From Pelomonas caseinilytica (GTDB lineage Bacteria; Pseudomonadota; Gammaproteobacteria; Burkholderiales; Burkholderiaceae_C), in assembly GCF_021353235.1 (NCBI RefSeq), contig NZ_JAJTWT010000004.1, forward strand, positions 248,001 to 312,000: DNA of 64,000 bases, read 5' to 3'. How positions within the stretch are numbered: position 1 is the stretch's first letter; every line of letters starts with the position of its first letter. This document shows positions 41,650 to 49,024 of this stretch, piece by piece. The notes under the pieces were generated by a model. It worked only from the letters and a program-made list of their open reading frames with translations. It was not told the origin of the DNA and searched no databases. The position numbers and the translations under genes were made by a program.

Positions 41650-41988
41650 ATGAAGTTCCTGATCCCCGCCATCGCCGCCGTGACCGCGTTCGCCGCCCAG
41701 GCCGGCAACAACGCCACGCCCGAGCAGGCCGAGCTGCGTGCCGAGTGCGCCAAGAGCTACAGCGATACCAGCAGCATCTCGACGCCCGTGGCGGCCAACG
41801 AGTACCAGTTCGTCTACGCCAACGGCAAGTACAAGGGCGAGGCCAAGCCCGGCCGCCTGCTGCCCTGCACCGCGCAGCAGTACGCCGCCTACCTCGACAA
41901 GGCCGACCCCGCCAAGGTGATGGCCGCCTACCCGACGGCCGCCGGCCGCCCCACCGCCAAGAAGAAGGTCGAGCCCTTCCGCCTCTGA
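41650..41988 (+). CDS. small secreted protein, paralogue A
   Basis: A 112-aa protein with a signal peptide (MKFLIPAIAAVTAFAAQA/G) and a mature domain with two cysteines (AECAKSY and PCTAQQYAAYLDKADPAKVM). It shares the cysteine spacing, AAYLDKADPA and AYPTAAGRPTAKK tail with the gene at 42119, so the two are a tandem duplication. Function unknown. A strong terminator follows. Confidence 0.78.
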   Translation: MKFLIPAIAAVTAFAAQAGNNATPEQAELRAECAKSYSDTSSISTPVAANEYQFVYANGKYKGEAKPGRLLPCTAQQYAAYLDKADPAKVMAAYPTAAGRPTAKKKVEPFRL

Positions 41989-42026
41989 CCGTTTCAGCCG
42001 GTCACCGAAAAAAGCCTGTTCACAGA

Positions 42027-42058
42027 CAAAAGGCGCTCCTCGGAGCGCCTTTTGTTTT
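42027..42058 (+). terminator. rho-independent terminator
   Basis: CAAAAGGCGCTCC and GGAGCGCCTTTTG pair perfectly over 13 bp around a TC turn, followed by TTTTG. It lies 39 bp after the stop of the first small secreted gene and separates the two paralogues. Confidence 0.85.
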
Positions 42059-42118
42059 GCGCTCGCGGCATCGGCAGCCTAATCTTGTGATTACACGCAC
42101 CCTTCAAGGAGCATCGCC

Positions 42119-42466
42119 ATGAAGACCTGGATCACCGCCCTCGCCTGCCTGGCCGCCTCGGGCACCGCCCTGGCCGCCGACGACGCCGGCATGGACAAGG
42201 CCCGGGCCGAGCTGCGTGCCGGCTGTGCCCAGAGCTACGCCAGCTTCATCGCCCATCAACCGGCGGGCAATGCGTCCGAATACCGGGGCGACAAGTCCCC
42301 CGGCGACACCACCCACTACGGCGACGCCAAGCCCTGCACCGAAGAGCAGCTGGCCGCCTACCTCGACAAGGCCGACCCCGCCCTGGTGATGCGCGCCTAC
42401 CCGAGCGCCGCCGGCCGGCCCAAGGCCAAGAAGCCGGCGACGGCCGCTTCCGGCTCCGGCCGCTAG
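42119..42466 (+). CDS. small secreted protein, paralogue B
   Basis: A 115-aa protein with a signal peptide (ending GTALA/AD) and the same pattern as paralogue A: ELRAGCAQSY, PCTEEQLAAYLDKADPALVM and AYPSAAGRPKAKK, giving two conserved cysteines likely to form a disulfide in the periplasm. A Ser/Gly-rich tail follows. Function unknown. AAGGAG precedes the ATG, and the stop overlaps that of the convergent acyltransferase gene. Confidence 0.78.
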   Translation: MKTWITALACLAASGTALAADDAGMDKARAELRAGCAQSYASFIAHQPAGNASEYRGDKSPGDTTHYGDAKPCTEEQLAAYLDKADPALVMRAYPSAAGRPKAKKPATAASGSGR

Positions 42467-43899
42467 GCGTCTGCCCAGGGGAGCATCAACGACAGCAGCA
42501 GCAGCTTCTCGAACTCCGGCGCGAAGTTGGCGACGATGGCCTCGGGGTCGGGGCACAGGCCGCGGTCGGTGATGAGGCCGAACTGCACGCGGCCGGCATA
42601 GGTGAGGATGCTCACGCCCATGCCGATGTCGCCCGACTGCGGCACCCAGAACATCACCTTCTCCACCGTCGAGCCGCAGAACTTCAGCGGTTCGGCCGGC
42701 CCCGGCACGTTGGTCATGACGGCCGTCGCCTTCCTGGCGAAGATGTTGAGCATGGCGTGCTGCACCGGCTTGATCAGCAGGCCCGCCACCGACAGCAGGC
42801 CGAAGGCCATCACCGGCTGGAAGCTGCCCTTGAGTTCGCTCATGCGCGCCCGCACCGCGAACAGCCGCTCGATGGGGTTGGCGATGCCGATGGGTAGCAC
42901 CAGCGGCACCAGGCCGAAGCGGTTGCCGAGCTGCCAGGCGTCTTCCAGCGGACGCAGGTTGACGGGCACCATGGCGCGGATCTCCTTGCCGGCGGGGTCC
43001 TCGCCTCTGTCGGCGAGGTAGCGTCCGATGGCGCCGGCCGCGCAGGCCAGCAGCACGTCGTTGATGGAGGCGCCCAAGGCCTTGCCCACGGCCTTGACCT
43101 CGTCGAGGGCGAGGCTGTCGTCCCAGGCCACCGTCTTGGCCGCGCCCGGCTTGCCCTTGAGCCGCGTGTGGGAGTCGTCGGGCATGAGGGCGAAGGCGGC
43201 CACGTCGGACACCGCCTGGTAGCCCATGCGCGCCATCTCCAGCGACGAGTCCACCGGCGTGGCGCCCCCCATGACCGCGTCCACGCCCCGCGCCATGCCC
43301 TTGCCCGTCATGCCAATGGCCTTGAGGGTCATGCTGGTCATGGGCCGCAGGAAGGCGTCGAGCAGCCAGTCGCCCTCATGGGCCTCCTGGCCCTCGGGCC
43401 CGGCGGCCCGGTCGGGCGGCGCCTTGCCGCCATCGGTGATGGACAGCATGACGGCGATCAGCGCGATGCCGTCGGCGATGCAATGGTGGATGCGGCAGAT
43501 CAGGGCGCTGGAGCCGTCGCCCATGTCCTCGATGAGCTGCATCTGCCACAGCGGGTGATCGTGGTCCAGCGGCTGGGAGCACAGCTCGGCCACGCGCTCG
43601 CGCAGAACCTGCTCGCGGCTCTCGCCGGGCAGCGGCAGCGGCACTTCGGCCACCACGTGGCGGGCGATGTCGAACTGCCGGTCGGCCACCCATTGGGCCC
43701 CGAGCAGCGCATCCTCGACGACCTTCTGCCTGAACCGCGGGTACTTCAGCAGCCGCTCGGCCACGCGCTCGCGCAGTGCCGCCAGCGTGATGCGCGGCCG
43801 GATGGACCAGACGCCGACGATCATCATCAGGTTGGCCTCGGTGTCCATGCGCAGCCAGGCGGTGTCCACCTTGGACATGCGTTCGCTGGTGTGGGCCAA
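42463..43899 (-). CDS. wax ester synthase/diacylglycerol acyltransferase (WS/DGAT)
   Basis: A WS/DGAT-family acyltransferase (478 aa from this start), making storage wax esters or triacylglycerol from acyl-CoA. The catalytic motif is IHHCIADGIALI (HHxxxDG); the PLW block (HPLWQMQLIEDM) and the later NDVLLACAAGAIGRYL and MTNVPGPAEPLKFCG motifs match the family. GAGGAG five bases before a TTG at 43899 selects this start; GTG at 43962 and ATG at 43878 are alternatives. It sits next to an acyl-CoA-binding protein gene. Confidence 0.88.
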   Translation of the reverse strand: MAHTSERMSKVDTAWLRMDTEANLMMIVGVWSIRPRITLAALRERVAERLLKYPRFRQKVVEDALLGAQWVADRQFDIARHVVAEVPLPLPGESREQVLRERVAELCSQPLDHDHPLWQMQLIEDMGDGSSALICRIHHCIADGIALIAVMLSITDGGKAPPDRAAGPEGQEAHEGDWLLDAFLRPMTSMTLKAIGMTGKGMARGVDAVMGGATPVDSSLEMARMGYQAVSDVAAFALMPDDSHTRLKGKPGAAKTVAWDDSLALDEVKAVGKALGASINDVLLACAAGAIGRYLADRGEDPAGKEIRAMVPVNLRPLEDAWQLGNRFGLVPLVLPIGIANPIERLFAVRARMSELKGSFQPVMAFGLLSVAGLLIKPVQHAMLNIFARKATAVMTNVPGPAEPLKFCGSTVEKVMFWVPQSGDIGMGVSILTYAGRVQFGLITDRGLCPDPEAIVANFAPEFEKLLLLSLMLPWADA

Positions 43900-43997
43900 G
43901 TCGGTCTCCTCGAGGTGTTGTTCTGGCGGCCTAAACTCCCGGCGCCGCCGGTCGATTGTCACCAGATCGGCGCCCCTGATTCAGCCTGGAGAACCCC

Positions 43998-44249
43998 GTG
44001 AGCCTGAAAGACCAGTTCGAAGCCGCCGTCGCCGAATCGAAGAACCTGCCGGAGCGGCCCGACAACATGACGCTGCTGAAGATCTACGCCCTGTTCAAGC
44101 AGGCCAGCAGCGGCGACGTGGACGGCAAGCGCCCCGGCTTCACCGACATGGTCGGCCGCGCCAAGTGGGACGCCTGGAACGAACTCAAGGGCACCTCGTC
44201 CGAGGACGCGATGCAGCAGTACATCGACCTCATCGAATCATTGAAGTAG
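43998..44249 (+). CDS. acyl-CoA-binding protein
   Basis: An 83-aa four-helix ACBP. The start LKDQFEAAVAESKNLPERPDN, the binding residues in LKIYALFKQASSGDV and AKWDAWNELKGTSSEDAMQQYIDLIESL are all canonical. It starts with GTG after GGAGAACC. It is divergent from the WS/DGAT gene, with 98 bp between them, suggesting shared control of acyl-CoA pools and storage lipid. Confidence 0.93.
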   Translation: MSLKDQFEAAVAESKNLPERPDNMTLLKIYALFKQASSGDVDGKRPGFTDMVGRAKWDAWNELKGTSSEDAMQQYIDLIESLK

Positions 44250-44259
44250 AGCCCCAAAG

Positions 44260-44338
44260 GCAACCACAGAGTCACAGAGGCACAGAGCCAACACGGAGAA
44301 GACCGCCTCTCTCTGTGTCTCTGTGCCTCTGTGGTTGC
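44260..44338. repeat. CACAGAG-type inverted repeat (complete copy)
   Basis: The left arm GCAACCACAGAGTCACAGAG and following unit pair with a right arm ending in CTGTGCCTCTGTGGTTGC across about 20 bp. Each arm has three CACAGAG units. It lies between the convergent ACBP and PHA-protein genes, where a transcript hairpin could act as a terminator. Confidence 0.85.
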
Positions 44339-44416
44339 ATTTCCGCCTTCTTGGCATGCACAGCAGCGGCGCGCGGCGCCAAGGATGACTGACATCCTGC
44401 GCCCAAGCAGCCGGCC

Positions 44417-44740
44417 TCAGCCCGCCTTCTTCTTCGACGGCGCCTTTTTCGGGGCGGCCAGCAGCGCGTCGAGTTCCTTCTCGATCTCGGTCTCGATGGT
44501 CTTCTTGAAGGCGCCGAGCAGGAAGCCGAGGTGGGCGACCAGCTCGAAGTGGTCGGGTGCCACGGTCAGCTCGCCCTTCACGCCGCTGCGCGTGAACTCC
44601 ACGGTGTCGCTGAACTCGCCCTCGAGCACCGTGCATTCCATGTCGAACTTGCCCTCGACCTGCTCGGCCCATTTCCAGGCGATCTCGCGGGCCTTGGCCA
44701 GGCCGAGGTCATGGTCGCGATGAATGCGGATCTCCGCCAT
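44417..44740 (-). CDS. polyhydroxyalkanoic acid system family protein
   Basis: A 107-aa protein of the PHA_gran_rgn family, associated with polyhydroxyalkanoate granules. EIRIHRDHDLGLAKAREIAWKWAEQVEGKFDM and TVEFTRSGVKGELTVAPDHFELVAHLGFLLGAFK match the family; a Lys/Ala-rich tail (APKKAPSKKKAG) follows. ATG at 44740 begins the conserved region after GGAGAG. Role in granule binding or regulation is family-based. Confidence 0.9.
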   Translation of the reverse strand: MAEIRIHRDHDLGLAKAREIAWKWAEQVEGKFDMECTVLEGEFSDTVEFTRSGVKGELTVAPDHFELVAHLGFLLGAFKKTIETEIEKELDALLAAPKKAPSKKKAG

Positions 44741-44871
44741 CGATGGCTCTCCTTGTTGGCTGCGCCGCACTCTACGCGAGAAGGCCCGGCCGCGGCGCGA
44801 ACACCGCGGTTGCGCGCATACTGCGCCTCGCAGAGCGGGCGCCAAACCCGCCGGACCAGGGAGGATGATCC

Positions 44872-45651
44872 ATGCGCCTTGTCGACCCCGACCCGCACGC
44901 CCTCGACCCGCATTCGCTCGACCCGCTCACCGAAGGCCTGCGGCATTTCGGCGCCGCCGAGCCCGACCACGAGCAGGCGGTGTACTGGTTTCGCGTCGCG
45001 GCGGACTCGGGCAGCACCGAGGGGCTGGCCATGCTGGCCCTGTGCCAGCTCGAAGGCCTGGGCCTGCCGCGCGACGCCGGCCAGGCCCGCGAACGCCTGG
45101 AGCGGGCCGCCGCCGAGGGCAGCCTGACCGCCCGTTTCCATCTCGCCCGCGCCCTGCTCGCCGGCTGGGGCGGCGCCCCCGATGCCGCCCGCGGCGTGGC
45201 CCTCTACACGGCCGCCGCGGCCCTGGGCCATGCCGACGCCACCTTCAACCTCGCCAGTTGCCTGGACGCCGGCTGGGGCTGCCAGCCCGACCGGCTCGCC
45301 GCCAAGGCCCTCTACCTGCGCGCCCGCGCCCTGGGCAGCCCGCTGAAGCCGCCGGGCCTGCGCGTGCGCCAGCGCGAGCTGGAGGCGGTGCGCGACCTGG
45401 CGCGGCGCTTCGAGCGGGGCAGCGACCTCGCCCACGTCGTCGAAGAGCGCCAGCACGAGATCGCCCTGATGCTCGAACTCGCCCACCACCCGCGGCGCCG
45501 GCGCCGCTTCCACGCCCGCCGCCGCCGCCTGCTGCGCGCAGCCAGCTTCACCGCCGTCGTCGCCGGCCTCGCCGCCGCCCTGGCCGGCTGGTTCGGCTGG
45601 CGCGGCGGCACTCCGCTGGCGCATGATGCCGGCCCCACGTCCATCGCATGA
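44872..45651 (+). CDS. Sel1-repeat protein with C-terminal membrane anchor
   Basis: A 259-aa protein. Sel1-like repeats occur at about residues 35-165 (for example AVYWFRVAADSGSTEGLAMLALCQL, ARERLERAAAEGSLTARFHLARALLAG, ATFNLASCLDAGWG). An Arg-rich patch (RRRRRFHARRRRLLR) precedes one transmembrane segment near the end. It thus probably faces the cytoplasm, anchored by its tail. Function is not evident. Confidence 0.85.
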   Translation: MRLVDPDPHALDPHSLDPLTEGLRHFGAAEPDHEQAVYWFRVAADSGSTEGLAMLALCQLEGLGLPRDAGQARERLERAAAEGSLTARFHLARALLAGWGGAPDAARGVALYTAAAALGHADATFNLASCLDAGWGCQPDRLAAKALYLRARALGSPLKPPGLRVRQRELEAVRDLARRFERGSDLAHVVEERQHEIALMLELAHHPRRRRRFHARRRRLLRAASFTAVVAGLAAALAGWFGWRGGTPLAHDAGPTSIA

Positions 45652-45660
45652 CAGGCATCA

Positions 45661-45712
45661 GCCCCTCGCCCATCGCGGGCCGGCTTGGGGGCGGCCCGGC
45701 GCTCGGCCCGCC
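45661..45712. repeat. dispersed hairpin repeat, truncated copy 3
   Basis: This resembles the ends of copy 1: GCCCCTCGCCCA is followed directly by the CGCGGGCCGGCT...GCTCGGCCCGC hairpin, with the first hairpin of the full repeat deleted. It lies just before the aldo/keto reductase gene. Confidence 0.65.
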
Positions 45713-45738
45713 AAGAATCACCCAACAGAAGCGACCTC

Positions 45739-46698
45739 ATGTTTTCTCTGCCCCTGAACGCCCACTTCACCGACGTCGGCCCCCTCGTCTACGGCTGCAT
45801 GGCCCTGGGCGGCGACTGGGGCGGCGGCCCGGTCTCGGAAGCCGATGTCGCCCACGCCCATGCGGCGGTCGAAGCGGCCCTGGACATCGGCATCAAGCTC
45901 TTCGACCACGCCGACATCTACCGCCGCGGCAAGGCCGAGGCCGTCTTCGGCGAGCTGATCAGGCGCGACGCCGGCCTGCGCGGGCGGATCCGGCTGCAGA
46001 GCAAATGCGGCATCCGCTTCGCCGACGACGCGGCGCCGGGGCGTTATGACCTCAGCGCCGAGCACATCGAGAAGAGCGTGGACGGCACGCTGCAGCGCCT
46101 CGGGGTCGACCGCATCGACATCCTGCTGCTGCACCGGCCCGACCCGCTGATGCAGCCGGCCGAAGTCGCCCGCGCCTTCGGCCGCCTCAAGGCCACCGGC
46201 AAGGTAGCCCACCTCGGCGTGTCCAACATGCATGCCGGCCAGATGGCCTGGCTGCAATCGACGCTGGCCGAGCCCCTGGTGGCCAACCAGCTGGAGATCA
46301 GCCTGGCCAAGCTCGACGCCCTCGACGCCGGCACCACCTTCAACGACCCGCAGGCTGCCGCCCGCCCCGGCGCCATGGCCTGGGCCGGCACGCTGGAGTA
46401 CGCCCAGCGGCATGGCGTGCAGCTCCAGGCCTGGGGCTCGCTGGCGCAAGGCCGTTTCAACGACCCGGCCGCATCAGCCGCCGCCAGGGCCGTCCACGAA
46501 GTCGCCGAGGCCCACCGCACGACGCCGAACGCCGTGCTGCTGGCCTGGCTGCTGCGCCACCCGGCGGGCATCCAGCCGGTCATCGGCAGCGGCAACCCCG
46601 AACGCATCCATGCGTGTGCCGATGCGACCCGGATCGCGCTGAGCCGGGAGGAGTGGTATCGGCTGTATGTGGCCGCGCGCGGTCAGTCGCTGCCCTGA
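45739..46698 (+). CDS. aldo/keto reductase (YdhF-like)
   Basis: A 319-aa NADPH-dependent aldo/keto reductase. The catalytic tetrad is visible: Asp and Tyr in LFDHADIYRRGK, Lys in RLQSKCGIR, and His in ILLLHRPDPL. The cofactor-binding region is HPAGIQPVIGSGNPERI. It is closest to the YdhF group by overall pattern. The start at 45739 is chosen at the conserved beginning. Substrate unknown. Confidence 0.92.
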   Translation: MFSLPLNAHFTDVGPLVYGCMALGGDWGGGPVSEADVAHAHAAVEAALDIGIKLFDHADIYRRGKAEAVFGELIRRDAGLRGRIRLQSKCGIRFADDAAPGRYDLSAEHIEKSVDGTLQRLGVDRIDILLLHRPDPLMQPAEVARAFGRLKATGKVAHLGVSNMHAGQMAWLQSTLAEPLVANQLEISLAKLDALDAGTTFNDPQAAARPGAMAWAGTLEYAQRHGVQLQAWGSLAQGRFNDPAASAAARAVHEVAEAHRTTPNAVLLAWLLRHPAGIQPVIGSGNPERIHACADATRIALSREEWYRLYVAARGQSLP

Positions 46699-46774
46699 GC
46701 CGTTGGCGGGCTGGCCGCTGCTCAGTGATTGAAGCTTGGCTCACAATGGAGCCTCTCGCCAGGAAAGAAAAGCC

Positions 46775-47029
46775 ATGACGACGCTGGAAATCAAGCTTGA
46801 TCTGCCCGACCGGCTGGTCCGGGACGCGACGGCCGCCGGCCTTCTGACGCCCAAAGCATTGCGCGAGATGGTCAAGGATGCCATGCAGCGTCGCGCTGCA
46901 CAGGCGCTGCTGGCGGGAGCACAGCGAGCAAGCGCGGCCGGAAGCAAGCCGCTGTCGATGAAGGCGCTGCAGAGCGAAATCAACGCGGTGCGCCGCGAGC
47001 GCAAGGCGAAGAGCGTCAAGGCGGCATGA
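46775..47029 (+). CDS. putative antitoxin paired with PIN toxin
   Basis: An 84-aa protein starting MTTLEIKLDLPDRLVRDATAAGLLTPKALREMVKDAMQRRAA, a short beta-strand and helices suggestive of a DNA-binding/antitoxin module, then a basic tail with many Lys/Arg. AGGAAAG precedes the ATG at 46775. It overlaps the PIN toxin by 4 bp. Confidence 0.75.
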   Translation: MTTLEIKLDLPDRLVRDATAAGLLTPKALREMVKDAMQRRAAQALLAGAQRASAAGSKPLSMKALQSEINAVRRERKAKSVKAA

Positions 47030-47460
47030 AGCGTCGGCCTCGTTGGGTCGTCGACACCAACGTGGTCGTCTCGGCGCTGCTGTGGCGAGGCACCCCGGGG
47101 CGCCTGATCGAGTTGGCCGTGGAGGAGCAGGCCGTGCAGCTATTCACCAGCCGGGCACTGCTGGCTGAACTCGCCGCGACTCTGGTAAAGAAAAAGCTGA
47201 CCAAGTACGTCGCCGCAACGGGCATGACTGCCGACCAGTTGCTGGCCAACTACCGGCTCGTCGCAACGACAGTGGCGGTGCGAAACCTCGACGTTCGGGT
47301 GTCACGCGACGTCGATGACGACGACGTGCTGGCCTGTGCCATGGCGGCTCACGCCGATCTGATCGTGTCCGGCGATGAGGACTTGCTCGTGCTCAAGGCG
47401 TTCGCTGGCGTGCCTATCGTCACGGTGGCTCAAGCCATCAAGTCGAGGCAATCAGGATGA
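47026..47460 (+). CDS. PIN-domain toxin (putative toxin component family)
   Basis: A 144-aa PIN-domain protein. WVVDTNVVVSALLWRGTPGRL holds the first Asp; LLAELAATLVKKKL, DVDDDDVLACAMAAHADLIVSGDEDLLVL provide the other acidic residues. It matches the family annotated as putative toxin-antitoxin toxin component. ATG overlaps the antitoxin stop. It converges with the GNAT gene. Confidence 0.85.
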   Translation: MKRRPRWVVDTNVVVSALLWRGTPGRLIELAVEEQAVQLFTSRALLAELAATLVKKKLTKYVAATGMTADQLLANYRLVATTVAVRNLDVRVSRDVDDDDVLACAMAAHADLIVSGDEDLLVLKAFAGVPIVTVAQAIKSRQSG

Positions 47461-47476
47461 CAGCCTCGGCGAGTTG

Positions 47477-48007
47477 TCAGCGCACTTCCCCCAGCAATGG
47501 CTGCCTCGGATGCAGCCGCGCCATGGCGATCACGTCCTCGTAGGCGCCGTTGCGCATCGCGTAGGCGCGCAGCCGCCCCTCGGGCGCGAAGCCGTGGCGC
47601 TCGTAGAGCCGGATGGCCCGCTGGTTGTCGTGGAAGACGGTCAGCTCGATGCGCAGCACCTGCGCCCAGTTGTCCGCATAGTCCAGCAGCGCCGCCATCA
47701 GGGCATTGCCGACGCCCTGCCCTTGCGACGAGGCGGACACGGAGATGCCCAGCATCATGGCGTGGCGGCGGCGCAGCTGGGCGCTGACGGGATGCAGGCC
47801 GGCGCTGCCGACCACCTTGCCGTCGAGTTCGGCGACCAGCATCAGGTCGGCCGAGCCGGCCGCGGGCGGCGTGTTCAGGCGCTGCTGCCACAGCTCCACG
47901 TTGGCGTAGGGCAGTTGCAGCAGGCCGGGAAAGACGTCGGGTTCGGCCAGTTGTTCCGCCAGGGCGGCGGCGTCAGCGGGCCGGGCGCGGCGCAGGATCA
48001 GGTTCAT
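47477..48007 (-). CDS. GNAT-family N-acetyltransferase
   Basis: A 176-aa GNAT acetyltransferase. LGISVSASSQGQGVGNALMAALLDYADNW is the acetyl-CoA-binding motif A (Q/RxxGxG/A), and ELTVFHDNQRAIRLYERHGFAPEGRLRAYAMRNGAYEDVIAMARL is the C-terminal block. It is similar to L-PhN acetyltransferase/YhhY-type proteins. The start follows GGGAGG and lies 35 bp inside the end of the upstream aminopeptidase gene. Confidence 0.9.
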   Translation of the reverse strand: MNLILRRARPADAAALAEQLAEPDVFPGLLQLPYANVELWQQRLNTPPAAGSADLMLVAELDGKVVGSAGLHPVSAQLRRRHAMMLGISVSASSQGQGVGNALMAALLDYADNWAQVLRIELTVFHDNQRAIRLYERHGFAPEGRLRAYAMRNGAYEDVIAMARLHPRQPLLGEVR

Positions 48008-49022
48008 CGGGACCTCCCAGGCTGCGCAATGTAGCGCGCCGCTCGGCAGGCGCCAGCGGCTTGAGGCCCTCCACGGCCGCATGGAAGCGCGGCCAGTCGC
48101 GCCCTTCGCGCTCGAACAGGCGCAGGAAGGCCGGCACGAGGTCGTCGTAGGCCGAGAGGATGGCGAAGCTCGCGTTGTTGGCGCGCTGGAACCAGGCCTC
48201 GTAGCCGGGCGCCTCGTCGCGGGCGCGCGCGCGCAGGTCGGCCATCACGGCGGCCTTGCCCTCGGCGCGGCGCTCGGGCGAGCCGGCATAGACGGCAGCG
48301 AGCCGCTCGCGCCCGGCCCGCGCGAAGGCGAGGAAGCGGGCGCGTCGCGCACGGCCGCCCTCGAAGGCAGCGAGGGCTTCGGGCTTGCCGGCCAGCCAGG
48401 CCCGCGCGCCGAGCAGTTCGACGGCGCTGGCGTAGGCCTCGTTGAAGCCGGTGTCGTCGCTGACGTAGACGCGCTGGTGGGCCAGCTCGTGGAAGATCAT
48501 GGCCGCCAGCTCGCCTTCCGGGTAGCGGATGAAGGTGTTGAGCAGCGGGTCGCCGCCCAGCCAGCGGCTCCAGCCGAGACTGGAGTACGCCGGGATGGCC
48601 TGCACCTGCACCTCCCAGCCCTCGGCCTTGAGCTCGTCGGCGTGGCGCCTCGCCTCGCCGGCGTCGAACCAGCCCTGGTAGCCGGCGCAGCCCATGATGG
48701 GATAGCACCAGGTCTTGAGCCTGAAGCCGAACTCGGGCGCGGCGACGATGTTCCAGACGACGGCCGCGCGGCCGAGATCGGCGTAGCGGCGATAGCTGTT
48801 GTTGTCGGGCAGGGCGAGGCGGGCGGTGGCGAAGTCGCGCATCTGCTGCGAGAGCCTGAGCCGCTCGGCAAGGTCGGCCGGCGTGCCCGGGTCGGCCAGC
48901 CAGTCGTCCACCGGCCTGGCCGCGCGCATGATGGCCAGGTGGCCGCCCGCCGCCTGGCCCCAATGGCCGACGGCGCTGCAGCCGCTCAGGAAGAGCGTCA
49001 GCAACAGCAGCAGGCGTCGCAA
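47973..49022 (-). CDS. lipoprotein aminopeptidase (PF10023-type)
   Basis: A 349-aa lipoprotein. A signal peptide ends in the lipobox LFLSGC. The metalloprotease motif HELAHQRVYVSDDTGFNEAYASAVE (HExxH plus downstream E) lies near residue 182, typical of the putative aminopeptidase family. The TTG at 49022 is the only start that retains the signal peptide; it follows the oxidoreductase stop by 2 bp. The end overlaps the GNAT gene by 35 bp. Confidence 0.82.
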   Translation of the reverse strand: MRRLLLLLTLFLSGCSAVGHWGQAAGGHLAIMRAARPVDDWLADPGTPADLAERLRLSQQMRDFATARLALPDNNSYRRYADLGRAAVVWNIVAAPEFGFRLKTWCYPIMGCAGYQGWFDAGEARRHADELKAEGWEVQVQAIPAYSSLGWSRWLGGDPLLNTFIRYPEGELAAMIFHELAHQRVYVSDDTGFNEAYASAVELLGARAWLAGKPEALAAFEGGRARRARFLAFARAGRERLAAVYAGSPERRAEGKAAVMADLRARARDEAPGYEAWFQRANNASFAILSAYDDLVPAFLRLFEREGRDWPRFHAAVEGLKPLAPAERRATLRSLGGPDEPDPAPRPAR

Positions 49023-49024
49023 GG

